NCBI RefSeq assembly: GCF_047496725.1
Contig: NC_132980.1
Span: 11,176,572 to 11,240,571, forward strand
DNA length: 64,000 nt
Origin: Anoplolepis gracilipes
Taxonomy: Eukaryota > Arthropoda > Insecta > Hymenoptera > Formicidae
Reading direction: 5' to 3'
The notes beneath the pieces are model-generated. The model worked only from the letters and a program-made list of their open reading frames with translations, searched no databases and had not been told where the DNA came from. A program made the position numbers and the translations under genes. Positions within the stretch are counted from its first letter, which is position 1. The number at the start of each line of letters is the position of its first letter. Positions 12,536-24,220 of the stretch are shown piece by piece.

Positions 12536-13430
12536 TGATAACATAATAATAATATTATTATTATTATATTAATATTATTATATTACTATTAATATTATAT
12601 TAATATTATTATATTAATTATATTATTTTATTATATTATTCATTATATTAGTATTTATAATATTATATATTAATTATATATATGTATATATTATTTGTTA
12701 TATAATATTATCAATATTTATTATATGTATTTTAATAACATTTATTTCATTAAATGTATTTTTATGATAAATTATTTTAACAAATATACAAACTGTCAAA
12801 ATACGCGTGACAGTTTGACAGCTGTTAATGATATGAATATCACAGCGCTTGCGCAAAATACATTATCAACAATAGTCGATAGTCGATTCAGACGATTGAG
12901 ATTAATCGATATTAATCGACGAGCGGGTAATGGCGAACTCCGTTCTGCACTTTCTCGCGAATTTTGATGTCTAAAGTCTAAAGGAGGACGAATATATTGC
13001 ATTTGTGTATTTTTACGCCTCGAAACTCGAAGAGAGGAGGACGGAGAGTCGCGAATAACGAAAGTGCAATTTCGAAAGGAATAAATCTACCGATTATAAG
13101 CGGTATAATTACTTAGTGTGATACATCGCCAGAACGAATCGTCAAATCGGGCGAGGTTGATTTTGCCTCGCGATCTTCTCGCACGCGAGAATTCGACGAA
13201 ACGTAATTTCCAGTTCCCAGATTCTGTTCTTGACATTAGGCTACTTGGCTCGGTGTCGTTAATGAGCTAGTAGAATCCTCGACGAATCCGGTTTCGCAGC
13301 GGCATGTCGGCGCCGTCGTTGAAGAATCACCAGTCATCCCGACAGAGTTCCGAGATACACTTCCTGACGAATTCACGGCAGTGACCTATCCTGACAAAAT
13401 TACGTCTACCCGGTGCCGAGTGATCCAACG
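12189..13430. other. Intergenic DNA upstream of the rabaptin gene
   Basis: Two CCAAT-bearing motifs lie in direct orientation (CAAGCGCGGTGATTGG near 12200 and CAAGCGCGTTGATTGA near 12447). A TA/TTA-rich block spans about 12500-12780. A CpG-richer stretch from about 12930 to 13430 should include the promoter and 5' UTR of the rabaptin gene. Apart from a 22-codon frame at 12277-12345, no coding signal was seen. Confidence 0.45.
12500..12780. repeat. AT and ATT simple-sequence block
   Basis: Almost pure A/T made of TA dinucleotides and TTA/ATT trinucleotides, with no G or C over most of its length. Confidence 0.85.
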
Positions 13431-16309
13431 ATGGAGCACCAAGACCAGGCTCAAACGGTCAAAGCGAACGGGGACGGTAGGTCATGCAGGATTGCTTTTA
13501 TTTGGATTTGTTTGTTGTTCCAATCAACGGGACAATAATTACATCTCGCTCCTGCGCAAAGTAGAAAAACAAAGTGTAGAGACAAATTAAATACATTACA
13601 TTATTTGGTATGCGAGAAGAAGGAAACTGTATTAGCGTTTGATAAAAACATTACTATTTGTTTGTTAATAATCATATCTTTTAAGATACAAGTTTTTCAT
13701 TTTATTAATAAAGAATTATCTTTTGTATTTTAGAAAATGTGCAAGTGAAGATCGATAGATTGGAATCGGAAAATATTAAAATGCGAGAAGAATTTAATGT
13801 ACAAAGGGCTAAGATGAAGGAATTGTTTCTTCAGAAAGAAGGTATATAATGCACGTACAACTTAAGTACTGAACAAACAGTTTTGCAATAATTATGCTGA
13901 GAGTTGCAATCGATAAATTTTGTAGAGGAATTAAAACGAAGATTAGAAGAAAATATGGGCCTGCAAAAGGAGAATCTAAGACTAAAAAATGAACTGGACG
14001 AAGCTAAGAGTCAACTAGTCGTCGCAGATCTTAAGATACAAAATGATATATTGGTAGAGAAGAGAAAAGCTGAAGAAGAAATAGCATCCTTACAACAGGT
14101 TATACATGAAACCGTGGAAGAATCTTCTTGTTCGAGGAAGCAGCTTGTCAGTGAAGTATCCAAGTTACAATTAGCTCTTTCCAAGCTTCAAGAAGAGAAT
14201 GCGCTATTGAAAACGCAATTACCGCGCGATCCGCCAACAGATGGACCACAAATCTCATTGTCTACAGTAACTAAAACATTAGCTAGAAAAGTGGTTTCAC
14301 AGTTAGGTGCTGATTCTTTATCCTTAGGTCCTGATAATTTAGAAGAAAGCATGCGGAAGGTAAAAAAATATGTACGTAAATCTAAAACAGCATGAAACAT
14401 TAAATCCTTTTCATATAATCAAATTCACACATATTATATAAAAAAAATTACTGTATTATGTACCAAAATAATCACTTATATTTTTAGGAATAATAATATT
14501 TACACATTAAGATAAATAAAAATTGTATGATTTTGTAGGCACAAGAAGATGCAGAGGTTTTACGTTCATTGGTTGTACCACTTGAGGAAGAAATAAAAGC
14601 TTTAAAAGAAAAATTAAGATCAACCGATGATGAACTGCAAAAATCTAAAGAAATTTTATTAAAAAGACGGCAGCAGGAAACTGGTTCCTTTGAGCCATCG
14701 TGTGATAAGTGTGCAAAGTGTGAAGCACAATCAATCAAAGTAGATGCGAATATCCAGATTTTGGAGCAACAGTTGCTGGATTCTAAACGAATGTTGCAAG
14801 CTCAAAAGGAGGACTTGGCTTTGGAAGTCGAATTTCGAAAAGAAATGGAAGGAAAATGGAATGAAAAGAAGGAGGAGCTTAAAATCAAAGTTGCAGAGCT
14901 CACGGTTACTTCGCAGACGACGCAACAAAATTTATTAGAGTTCAAGAAAACTTTCGAACAAGTTCAGAGGAGCGTATCAGAGGAGCTTTGTAAATTGACA
15001 AGAGGTAGAGAAGAAGTACAGAGACATCTCACTGCGTAAGACAATTTCTTTGTAATAAATTTAAATTTTTAGCGATGTCTTATATGTAAATTAAAACCTA
15101 TAAAAATAATTGTGCACTATTGACAAAGTTTTATTCAAAATCTGTTTGCATGTTTGCAGACTTCAAGCCGAAAATGAGAATCTAGTGGGTAAACAAAGCA
15201 AACATTCGCAACAGCTCCAAAGTGAAAGTATCAATATGCCAAATACCGTTGAGGAATTGCAATTTAGCCTTTTAAGAATGCGCGAAGATTTAATTACAGC
15301 CAAAGTAGCTCAAGAAGTAGCACAAGAGAAGGAAGAAACACTGCGATACGAAGTCACTCTTCTGAGAGAACAAATGGAGCAGGAGAGTAGAGTTAAAGAA
15401 CAAGATAATTCTATATTAAAGAATGAAATAAGTGGATTAAGGTAAGATTTTCTATTAAATGACGTCAAAAATATTGATTACTTAATATTACAATTATCAG
15501 TATAAAACTTTATTGTGGTGAATGATTTGTAGAGTGCAATTAGATAAGTACATAAGAGATCATCGTATACTCGCTGATAGAGAAGAGAAACTTGATCAGT
15601 TGGAAAAAAGACTGCAAGAAATTGAAAAAGAGAAGAAAGATGCAGAATCAGCTGTAACTGAATTACAACAAAGAGTTAAAAGTCTACAGCAGGAATTAGA
15701 TACTAGTGAGGCAGTACAAAAAGACTTTGTGAGATTATCACAGTCATTACAGGTAAAAGAAATAATGTAAACAGAAAAATAAGCAATGTTGACAAAGAAG
15801 AATTTATAGTAATCTATTATATTAATAAGCTTCTTTATATGTGTATACATATATATTTCATAATCTTTATATATTATATTTGTTATATATTTGAATAGAG
15901 AAAGAGTGCAAGTATAAGTAATATAATGTATTATCTTGCAAATTATACAGGTACAACTGGAAAGAATTAGACAAGCAGGTAGTGAAGTCAGATGGCAACA
16001 TGAGGAGGATGTTGAAGAATGTCCTACTTGTCATACAACATTCTCAGTAACAAGGAAAAAGGTAAATTATAATAGAAATTAGATAACGTCGCTTAATAGT
16101 CTGTATAATGGAATTGACGAGATTTAATGTCTCATTCACAGTTGCATTGCCGTCACTGTGGCCATATATTTTGCCAATTTTGCCTCTCGCACGTCGTGAA
16201 TAGCGGGCCGCAACAAAGACCATCCAGAGTCTGTGATGTTTGTCATACTTTATTAGTGCAAGATACTGCACCATATTTCAGCCAAGAAGCTCCGCATACA
16301 CCTGACTAA
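13431..16309 (+). CDS. Rabep1: Rabaptin-5 orthologue with C-terminal FYVE finger
   Basis: Rabaptin-5 is an effector of Rab5/Rab4 that works with the exchange factor Rabex-5 on early endosomes. The exons are 13431-13476, 13734-13841, 13926-14359, 14539-15035, 15160-15441, 15533-15752, 15951-16061 and 16142-16309, giving 621 residues. Almost the whole protein is predicted coiled coil rich in E, K, Q and L. The segments EDAEVLRSLVVPLEEEIKAL and RLSQSLQVQLERIRQAGSE match rabaptins, the second lying where vertebrate RABEP1 and RABEP2 end. Instead of stopping, the protein runs on into a FYVE finger (about 553-611) with four CxxC-type pairs: CPTC, CRHC, CQFC and CDVC. Its basic motif reads RKKLHCRHCG. 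Vertebrate RABEP1 lacks this finger, while a FYVE-bearing rabaptin class is known in other bilaterians. The ATG at 13431 begins a 15-codon first exon. Confidence 0.88.
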
Positions 16310-16980
16310 ATGTCTTAAAACTACGGAATTTTAAAACAGTTCAACGAGATGTGCAATATCAGTCTGGTAATTTAGCACTCACTGAAATTCATGTCTCAAG
16401 AATGTACTGATTATTAAATACCGCCTATATACAATAACTCTCTTCTGTTTTTGTAGAGAGTTAGAAAGGTTCATAGTGTAAAAATATGGGATTTAGATAA
16501 GAAATTCCTATTACCTGAGAACCGAAGTGATACAGAAAATATAGTGTAAATATAAAAAGTTATGTACACTATCTAAATAGTTACTGTAATTTAAACAAAT
16601 TAAAGCTTTTGAATGTATGTGAGTTATCCAGAAAAATATCGTGAGTATTTATATATTACATTAGTTATTTATTTTAATTCTAGATATCTCAGACATTTGT
16701 ATAATTGGCAAGTCTCTCCTCGAAATAGATAACTATTTTATTTTTGCATTTTACAGAATTCTCCTTATTTTTTAATGCAGAAATATTTTTACTTAATTTT
16801 ACTTGCATATTTGCTTTTCTTCTTTTAACGTAACAATCAAGTTTGTAATTTTATAATCGATAAAACAAATGATTGAATTTAAAATAATTGCAAAATAGTA
16901 GTTACAAATTATTTAATTTATTATTTTAGAATTGTTATAATTAATTAAAGAATTTTATTGATGACAATATAGGCCCTGTT

Positions 16981-17084
16981 AGAATCTAAGATGCATTTGC
17001 ACACATCTACTTTGATGCTCAAAGTTCAATCTTTGAGCATAATGTTAAATGAATTACGTGCTATCAAATGCATCTTCAATTCTT
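16981..17084. repeat. Nested hairpin, possible MITE or structured RNA
   Basis: The outer arms pair over AAGATGCATTTG (16988-16999) and CAAATGCATCTT (17065-17076), with the match extending outward to AGAAT and its complement. The inner arms ATGCTCAAAG and CTTTGAGCAT (17015-17024, 17031-17040) pair perfectly around a 6-base loop. The element is about 100 bases long. Confidence 0.6.
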
Positions 17085-17311
17085 ACTAATCCTATTATTG
17101 TATCGTATTGTTGTTATCCATTGAATATTAGATTATTATTATCTTTTATCATCTTTGTCTATAAATTTATTAATATAAGTTTATCTTTGTCTATAAATTA
17201 TAAATTTACGGGCGAGTGCTATCGTCTTGTCGCTTGATTTGCACCAATTGTGCCTGAAGATTTTCAAGATCGATAAAACTTAAGTTTGAAACTAGTAACT
17301 GTAGATCATTT

Positions 17312-17800
17312 TCTGTGCAAACTTGAAGAATTCTTTTTTTCGAGATACTTTAGTTAATCCGAGGACACGTGCGCGTCCATATATAGTTTTTTAATTAATC
17401 ATGTTTATTATACTTAGGAGAGTATAATGTTTGATATATAAGAAATAAACAATGTATATAAGATATTTTCAAATTTTAGATACAAAGTTTTTGACAAAGT
17501 GAGAAAGTGACATTTTAAATGACAAAAAATATTTGCATCAAATTGTTCATCGAGAGTTTCAAGAGCTTTAATATTTATCTTTTTAATTATAATGTTATTA
17601 ACACATAGGTGTATATTCATTATTTAAAGAAATGCATGAATCTACAAACATTGTAACCTTACGAAATGAACAATTAATTGAACAAATTATACATGCATTC
17701 GGTAAACAAGTATAAAGGAAACATATTTTATATGAGAAACCTAAGCAACACTCTCTTTGAAACTCATCTACAAATATCAAATCGTAAAACATATATAATT
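17312..17800. repeat. Diverged duplicate, copy A
   Basis: Shares ordered, diverged blocks with 18747-19275: TGCAAACTTGAAGA, ACACGTGC, AAGAGCTTTAATATTT, ATGCATGAA and the GAAA/AAACCTGAG-type block. The spacing is similar in both copies. No gene or known element was recognised. Confidence 0.5.
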
Positions 17801-18004
17801 ATATAAGTAAGAAATTAACAGATTGAACACATTTTATATTAAAATAATATGTGCAGAGGTAATTATAATAACATTTGCCACGATTAGAATCACTCATCTT
17901 TAATAGATACAAAATTTTTATCATCTCCAATTGATAAAAAAATTACAAGGAAAAAATTAATAGACATTAAGTTTTAATAATGAGAGTTAAAAAGAGTATG
18001 CCAT

Positions 18005-18036
<32 letters not shown>

Positions 18037-18746
18037 GTCTCAATTATCTTCATCTCTTAAAATAGTATTATATAACATTTTTTTTCATAATTATGTAAAA
18101 AACATCAAAATATATATAAATTCAATGAATATGCATAATGCTATTTGATCAAATTTTGTCTATTACAAAAAGGAGTTATTTTATATCAAATATCTGTTTA
18201 TCAGTACAAAATCCAAGAAATATATTACATGAAGAAAGAACCTATTAATACAACAAACACACACTATATCGGTAAGTAATAACTATATAATTTATATCGT
18301 ATATGTGACGTATGTATGATAAAATTTTTATTCTATTTCTCTGCATTTTATAGAATTATTTTCTTTTTACTATTTGTAAGGAAATTTTTCTCGTACATTT
18401 CATTTATACATTTGTTTCCTTTTAATCCATCAAATAATCAAGAGTCATTGCTAATTATAATTCTAGTTATAATTATAATTACTAACAACATATAAGTAGG
18501 AGCCTGAGGCGCATAACGCTGAAAAATAATCTGAATTATAGTGTTAAGCATATAATGTAACTGTGCCTCTTATGCACTTATATATGTATATTGTATAACT
18601 CACCCAACATCTCAGAGCATTTTTATACTATACTCTTATCTAATTATGTAAGAGTTTATGTAAATATTCAATACGTATCTAAAATGTCTAACAAGTAAAT
18701 TTTCAATACAATATAAATCTGCAAAAGTACTTTTTACCTTTATTAA

Positions 18747-19275
18747 TTGATGCAAACTTGAAGAGAATTCTCTTCGAGTTTACATCTCAAGATATCTATA
18801 TAATTCAAGAAACACGTGCATCTAATTTTTATTTATATTTTTTATGATATTTAGGAACAAAATATGTTTGATACAAAAATTATAAGATATATATTTAATG
18901 TAGGATGTGTATTTTTAAATTCATATATCAAATTTTATACAAAGAAAGTAACATTTCAAACAATAACACATTCATTCACCAAATTATTTATCAGAAGAAT
19001 TTTAAGAGCTTTAATATTTTTTGTTTAATTACGTTGTTACAATAAACACAAGCGCATGTATGTGTTGATTATCCTTGTTATTAAAAACTTATGCAATGCA
19101 TGAAAAATTATAATTATTGTAATCTCGAAATAAGCAATGAGTTGAATAAATTATAAGTGTGTTCTATAAATGATTGTAACAAAAAAAAAAGATTTTATAC
19201 GAAAAACCTGAGTAAAAAACTCTTTAAAAATATTATTATCAACAAAAATAACAAATTTAAAATGTAATATATATA
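18747..19275. repeat. Diverged duplicate, copy B
   Basis: Counterpart of 17312-17800, displaced by about 1.43 kb. It is immediately followed by an ACAGGGTGT repeat terminus. Confidence 0.5.
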
Positions 19276-20022
19276 CAGGGTGTTCGATAATTATCGCCCG
19301 ATCTCTCTAGGGCAGATAGAGCGGGTTAAACCGAACATAAAAGTCCTTTACTATTTTGCGAACGATATATATATATAAATTTGATATAAATTTTCCAATC
19401 TCTATTATATCTTATTCATGTATGTAGAAAATCAACAAAAGTGACTCGTTACACTCTAAATATCTTATTCTTATATTAATAATTTTTAATTACCTCATTA
19501 ATTTGTTATTCAATAATTCCTTAGAGTCTATTAGATTATCTTATTTAAAAAATTAAGTTTATTAAGAAGCATCTACTCTAAACAATTGAAACACAGAATC
19601 TTGTATATCAAATTTCTAGTAAAATGTGAAAGATTTATAAATCATTTAAGAATCAAATAAATTTTTCTATCATCAGATTAAAGAAATCGTTCTTTTGAAC
19701 ATCATCTTTCAGAAAGTAAACATTGTATTAGTAGCATTATTATTTTGCAATGTTAAAATAATTTCTAAATTAGTTTCTGGCATAAATATCCCAATACTTT
19801 TTTAAAAAAAACGAAAACCTGTCGAATATGTTAAAAAAACAGTTCCATTTAAGAAATAGGTGCAGCAATTGCACTTTTCAACTACATGCATGCATATAAA
19901 TGCATAATAATGATGCACAAGTTAAAGCAGCTAATATCATTCAAGTTCGCTCTATCTTTTTTTCTTATATCTCAAACCATTTCAGTTGTTTAAACTCGTC
20001 AGATTTCCGCGAAACTCCCTGT
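19275..20022. mobile_element. Candidate non-autonomous element with ACAGGG termini
   Basis: The left end reads ACAGGGTGTTCG and the reverse complement of the right end reads ACAGGGAGTTTCG. Both are embedded in TATATA. Each side also carries a GATAGAGCG motif about 40-80 bases inward. The interior has no open reading frame. The TIR is short and imperfect, and the TATA flanks make the target duplication ambiguous, so two independent termini remain possible. Confidence 0.35.
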
Positions 20023-20542
20023 ATATACATACATATATGAATAAGATTGTATGGATTGAAAAATTTATATTAAAATTATATATATACATACATATAAAAT
20101 ATTAAAAAAAGATATATATATATTATGTAGATACGCAAAAATCTTCAATCCATCGAAATAAACATAGATAAAAACTGTGAATCTAATTTGAAGAGATAAT
20201 TAAATTCATACTAAAATAAGATTCATATTGCAATGTGTCATCATTAACAGAACTAATTTACATGAACAAAATTTATATAAATTAATAAATTTTTCAACAT
20301 TATATAAATTATTTTTAATATCTGTTGCTAATAACTGTTCTTAATGCGATATCGACAATATGCATGTGTATTATAAAATATCGACACACGACAGACAGTT
20401 AATTTAATCATAATCAGATCAATGATAAATCTCCTTAATGTGAGTTATGTAATTTCTACTTTGGCCCAATGTCTTATAAACGCAACAAAGACCAATAATT
20501 CGCTCGATGACGTACGATGACATAAGATTTGAATTAGACACA

Positions 20543-20548
20543 TTTATT
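20543..20548 (-). terminator. Candidate polyadenylation signal for APPBP2
   Basis: AATAAA on the minus strand begins 6 bases past the APPBP2 stop codon. Others further left could be used instead. Confidence 0.3.
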
Positions 20549-20554
20549 GTTATA

Positions 20555-23500
20555 TCACTTAGAAAAGAACCGATTGATTATCTCCGCGATCGGTTGTGGA
20601 CGTTTCTGTACATCGATTGGCGGATCTTCAGATTGAGCGTGTTGGTCTCTAAGTTCCCTCCAATGATTTAATGTATCTGTGTATTCCAATATTTTTTCGT
20701 ATTCATCTAATTTATTGTACACATGTAAGAGTCCTCGATAATCATATTCTAAGCCACTGTAACTTTGTCCGAATAACTTTAAACCTATGGATTAAAACGT
20801 GATTCGTAATAAAGTATACATAGCATTTTGCGTTCCTAATAATTTAAAAATTGATTTAAATGGTATATAGTTATACTTACTGATTGCAATACTACGATAA
20901 TAAAGCTTCTCGGCGGCTCTGTATCGGTTCATATGGAAATTATACAATGAAGCTAAATGTCCTATGCTCAACCCTACTTCGTAGTCTTCAGGACCTAATA
21001 ATTCTTCTTTGATACTAATTGCTTTCAGATGCATTGCTTCCGCTTCCTACAGTAATGTTGAACATGTAACAAAATGATTAAACATCTATACACGTGTGTC
21101 TTTATATTTTATAAAAATGTATTATCAAAATACCTCAAACTTTCTCATACTCTGATACAAGCGTCCCAAGTTTCCGTAATGCTTCGCCGTTTGTACATTG
21201 TTCTCGCCAAATGCGGTTTTGGCTAAGTGTAAAGCAGATAAATGAAGACACTCAGATTTTCGTAACAGATTTTGTTCGGACATTGGCGAGGACCCGTTAT
21301 CTATAGCAATTTCTTCCAGAATAAGCGCCTTCACTCGTTTAGCACTTGCGAGCATCAAATGACAGGCCGGTAAAAGTTTCTCCATAATGTCTATAGCTAT
21401 TCCAGCATGATCACTGCAAATTTAAATAAAACTAAAAAGCTTAATAAAACTATATCGTCAAGTATAACATTATATAATTAACCCTTAAGCTGAACACGTT
21501 TTTTTGGCACTGTACTCCTAAATGTGTGAGTAACTGGAGTACGAGTTAATTTTTGTACTCTAAAATTACTTCAAAAATTCTAAAAAAATTTACAATCTTC
21601 TTTTAAGTTTAAACTAAATTTTATGAAATAGAATTAAAGAAAAAATATTTTTAAATACTATATTTTTGTTATTTGTTAGCTCAAGATTTGGAAACATAGA
21701 TGTTTTATATAAAAATTAATAAAAATTTGATTCGCCAGCACTTTGCACTGAATGAACTGTTTAAAATGTCCTTTCAATTATAAGTCCCTTTTGACACAAA
21801 CTTTTTTTTTTAAATAAGTTTCCAACCTCGAGATTTTATTAATATTTTTTTAAAACAATGAATTAAAAATCGCACGGGCACGAAAGACCCACGTGTTCAG
21901 TTTGAGGGTTAATTAAACATAATTTATATTAAGTACTACCTTGCTTCATCAAACTTGCCAGAACTATATTCATATACATAGAGAGCATAAGCCAAGTCCT
22001 CGTGCGCCAAAGCCACATGAAGATTAGTCTTGCCGAAGATCTTTCTTCTAATTTCTAACGCAGTCTGGAAGAAGGTAGAAATGTTTTTTTTCAGAAATTT
22101 TCGTTTACAAAGATTCGTGAAAGATTATTTAAAAATAAATACCTTGTAGACGGATACACTATTGATGATACTATCAAAGTTTAGTAAGTAGAATCCATAA
22201 TCGATGAGAACGTCGCTATATTTCGGATGATCCGTATCGAATATCTCTCTGGCGAGATAAACAGCTTCTCTGATCAGTAAACCAGCCTTCTGGAATTCGC
22301 GTTTCACTACGCACGATTTCGCCGCTTGTCTTAGAACATCAATAATAACCCGTGCAGAAAGCGACGCTCTTAAATGCTTTAATGCATCTATGCTGTAACT
22401 AAAAAAAAAAATAATAGCCATCAATAAAATGTGTCAAAAGGATAAAAAGCTATGCAAGACAGAATTAGAGTGTACCGATAAGCGTTATCATATTCACTGC
22501 GTATAAAGAATAATACACTGAATTCTGCATAGAGTGCAGCATGATTAATGGTATGATAATTTGCGTCTTCTAATTGTTTTATCATATCCTTGGCAAGTTG
22601 ATGAGTCTCCGCAGCGTTATCAAAAGCACAGTACGCCGCTTGTGCATGTAACAGTCTAAAGATATAATGATTTTAATAATTATAAACATTATTATAAAAA
22701 TATATTTCATATATAAACTTAAATTATTATTGTACACTTATTTTTATTTATATTATTGTATATTATATAATATGCAGTGCATAACAAAAATTCGAGAATG
22801 GTCAATTATTTTAGGAAATATTGATTTATAAAAAAATGTTTTAAACAAAAATAGTTGGGCTTAAATAAATCTATCAGCTGGTGATACTTATTTGAACCTT
22901 AGATGACCTTAAAAAATCTGGTCATGATTAACATATTATCAACATAATATCAACATAAATATCATCCAATAATATATCAGCTAATAGATTTTTCTAAGTC
23001 CTACTATTTTTGTTTGAAACATTTTTTCAATAAACTTAAATAATATTTTTTAAGATAATTGGTCATTCTAGTACTTTTACTACGCACTGTGATATTATAT
23101 GCCACTAATTATAATTTATATATATTATATAAAAAAGAATTAATTTTCTTACTTGTGACAACAATTTAATGTTCTACACCAATCCTCAGGAGTTTGATTG
23201 TTGAGAATACACAATTCTTTGCAAGCCAGAAGTACTTCTTCGCTTTCCGAATACCAGCCAGCATCGCTCAGAAATCCACCAAGTCTCAAGCCTAAATTTA
23301 TAGTCTTATCATATACAGCAGGATCCTCTCTTATTTGTAAACATTGCATGGAGTAACTGACGGCCAAATTCTTTCCTATCCTTATTCCATGATACATTGG
23401 AGCCTTCAAAAACAAACAACAAAATATTTTCAGAAAAAAGAAATATATATAGAGCCGGAAAAATAAACAACATAAAATATTATTTTCAGAAAAAAGAAAT

Positions 23501-24220
23501 ATATATATCTATATATGTATATATATATATATAACAGATAGCGATTATTCTCGAGCGTGATATAAACAAACTCACCTGAAAGATCTGTAATAGATGTATT
23601 CGACGATTGGTGACCTTGAGCATTTTGGAGAAAGTCTCCAGATCGCACAATTCCGTTCCCAATATGCATAATCTCCTCTGTTTGTACAACTAAAACACAG
23701 ATCGAATTCTATTCGAGACAATGAGTGGCGATCAGTCAATTGATTATGAGATTAAAAGGAATTTCTTTTATTCGGAGAAATTGCATCTCCTGTAAACGCG
23801 TCTTTCACGCGTCGCAAACGTCAAATCAGTCTCAACAGCTGAGCTCGAGAATTATTAATACGCCAGCCGTAAGTGATCGCGCGTCGCGAATCGACCATTA
23901 CCGGAAAAACGAATAAAAAAATAAATCACCTCGAATAAATAATTATCGTTCCATCGAAAAGGATCAAGCATGCAAAAACAAACCACATTGCGCGCGCGAT
24001 GACAATTATATATTGTATGTATATTCATACTGAACGTACGGTACTGTCATTGTCTCTCGACAGCTTAATTGTTTACCTGATAGTAGAGATCGAACCGCAC
24101 GTTCTTGGGCAGGTCGACGAGCTGCGGCTTGTAATACCGAAAGTCTTCCGCCACCAAGGACACGCACATATCGTACAGTTTTTTAGAGGAATACTTCCGT
24201 GATTCGCCTCCAACGGCCAT
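20555..24220 (-). CDS. Appbp2: Amyloid protein-binding protein 2 (APPBP2/PAT1) orthologue
   Basis: A TPR-type protein. The human orthologue binds the APP basolateral sorting signal and microtubules and is a substrate receptor for CUL2 ubiquitin ligases. The nine exons are 24220-24077, 23689-23576, 23403-23153, 22655-22476, 22398-22143, 22064-21940, 21413-21134, 21046-20881 and 20784-20555, giving 581 residues; human has 585. Diagnostic segments include LGGFLSDAGWYSESEEV, VVKREFQKAGLLIREAVYLA, HPKYSDVLIDYGFYLLN, KRVKALILEEIAID, NVQTAKHYGNLGRLYQSMRK and EDYEVGLSIGHLASLYN. The tetratricopeptide repeats fill the middle and C-terminal two thirds. The start chosen is MAVGGESRK; an in-frame ATG nine codons upstream (24247) is possible. 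Introns 3 and 6 each carry a fold-back repeat. The orthology is secure. Confidence 0.95.
21482..21908. mobile_element. piggyBac-like MITE in APPBP2 intron 6
   Basis: 427 bp, flanked on both sides by TTAA (21478-21481 and 21909-21912). The left end begins CCCTTAAGCTGAACACGT. The reverse complement of the right end begins CCCTCAAACTGAACACGT, with two mismatches in 18. TTAA duplication with CCC termini is the hallmark of piggyBac-type elements. The interior has no transposase frame, so this is a non-autonomous copy. Confidence 0.8.
22775..23089. mobile_element. Long-armed fold-back element in APPBP2 intron 3
   Basis: The left arm from CAGTGCATAACAAAAATTCG and the reverse complement of the right arm from CAGTGCGTAGTAAAAGTACT align for roughly 115 bases with about a fifth to a quarter of positions different. 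The arms include AAACAAAAATAGTTGG against AAACAAAAATAGTAGG. The two arms nearly fill the 315 bp element. The terminal sequence fits a DNA-transposon MITE, but no clear target duplication was found, so the superfamily is open. Confidence 0.7.

Larger units (their letters stand above)
16310..20542. other. Repeat-rich AT-rich gap between two convergent genes
   Basis: The left end should hold the rabaptin 3' UTR. The remainder is AT-rich and CpG-poor with no exon-like segment. It contains a small nested hairpin (16981-17084), a poly-T run (about 18006-18029), a diverged duplicated segment (about 17312-17800 and 18747-19275) and ACAGGG-type repeat termini (19275 and 20022). Confidence 0.6.
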
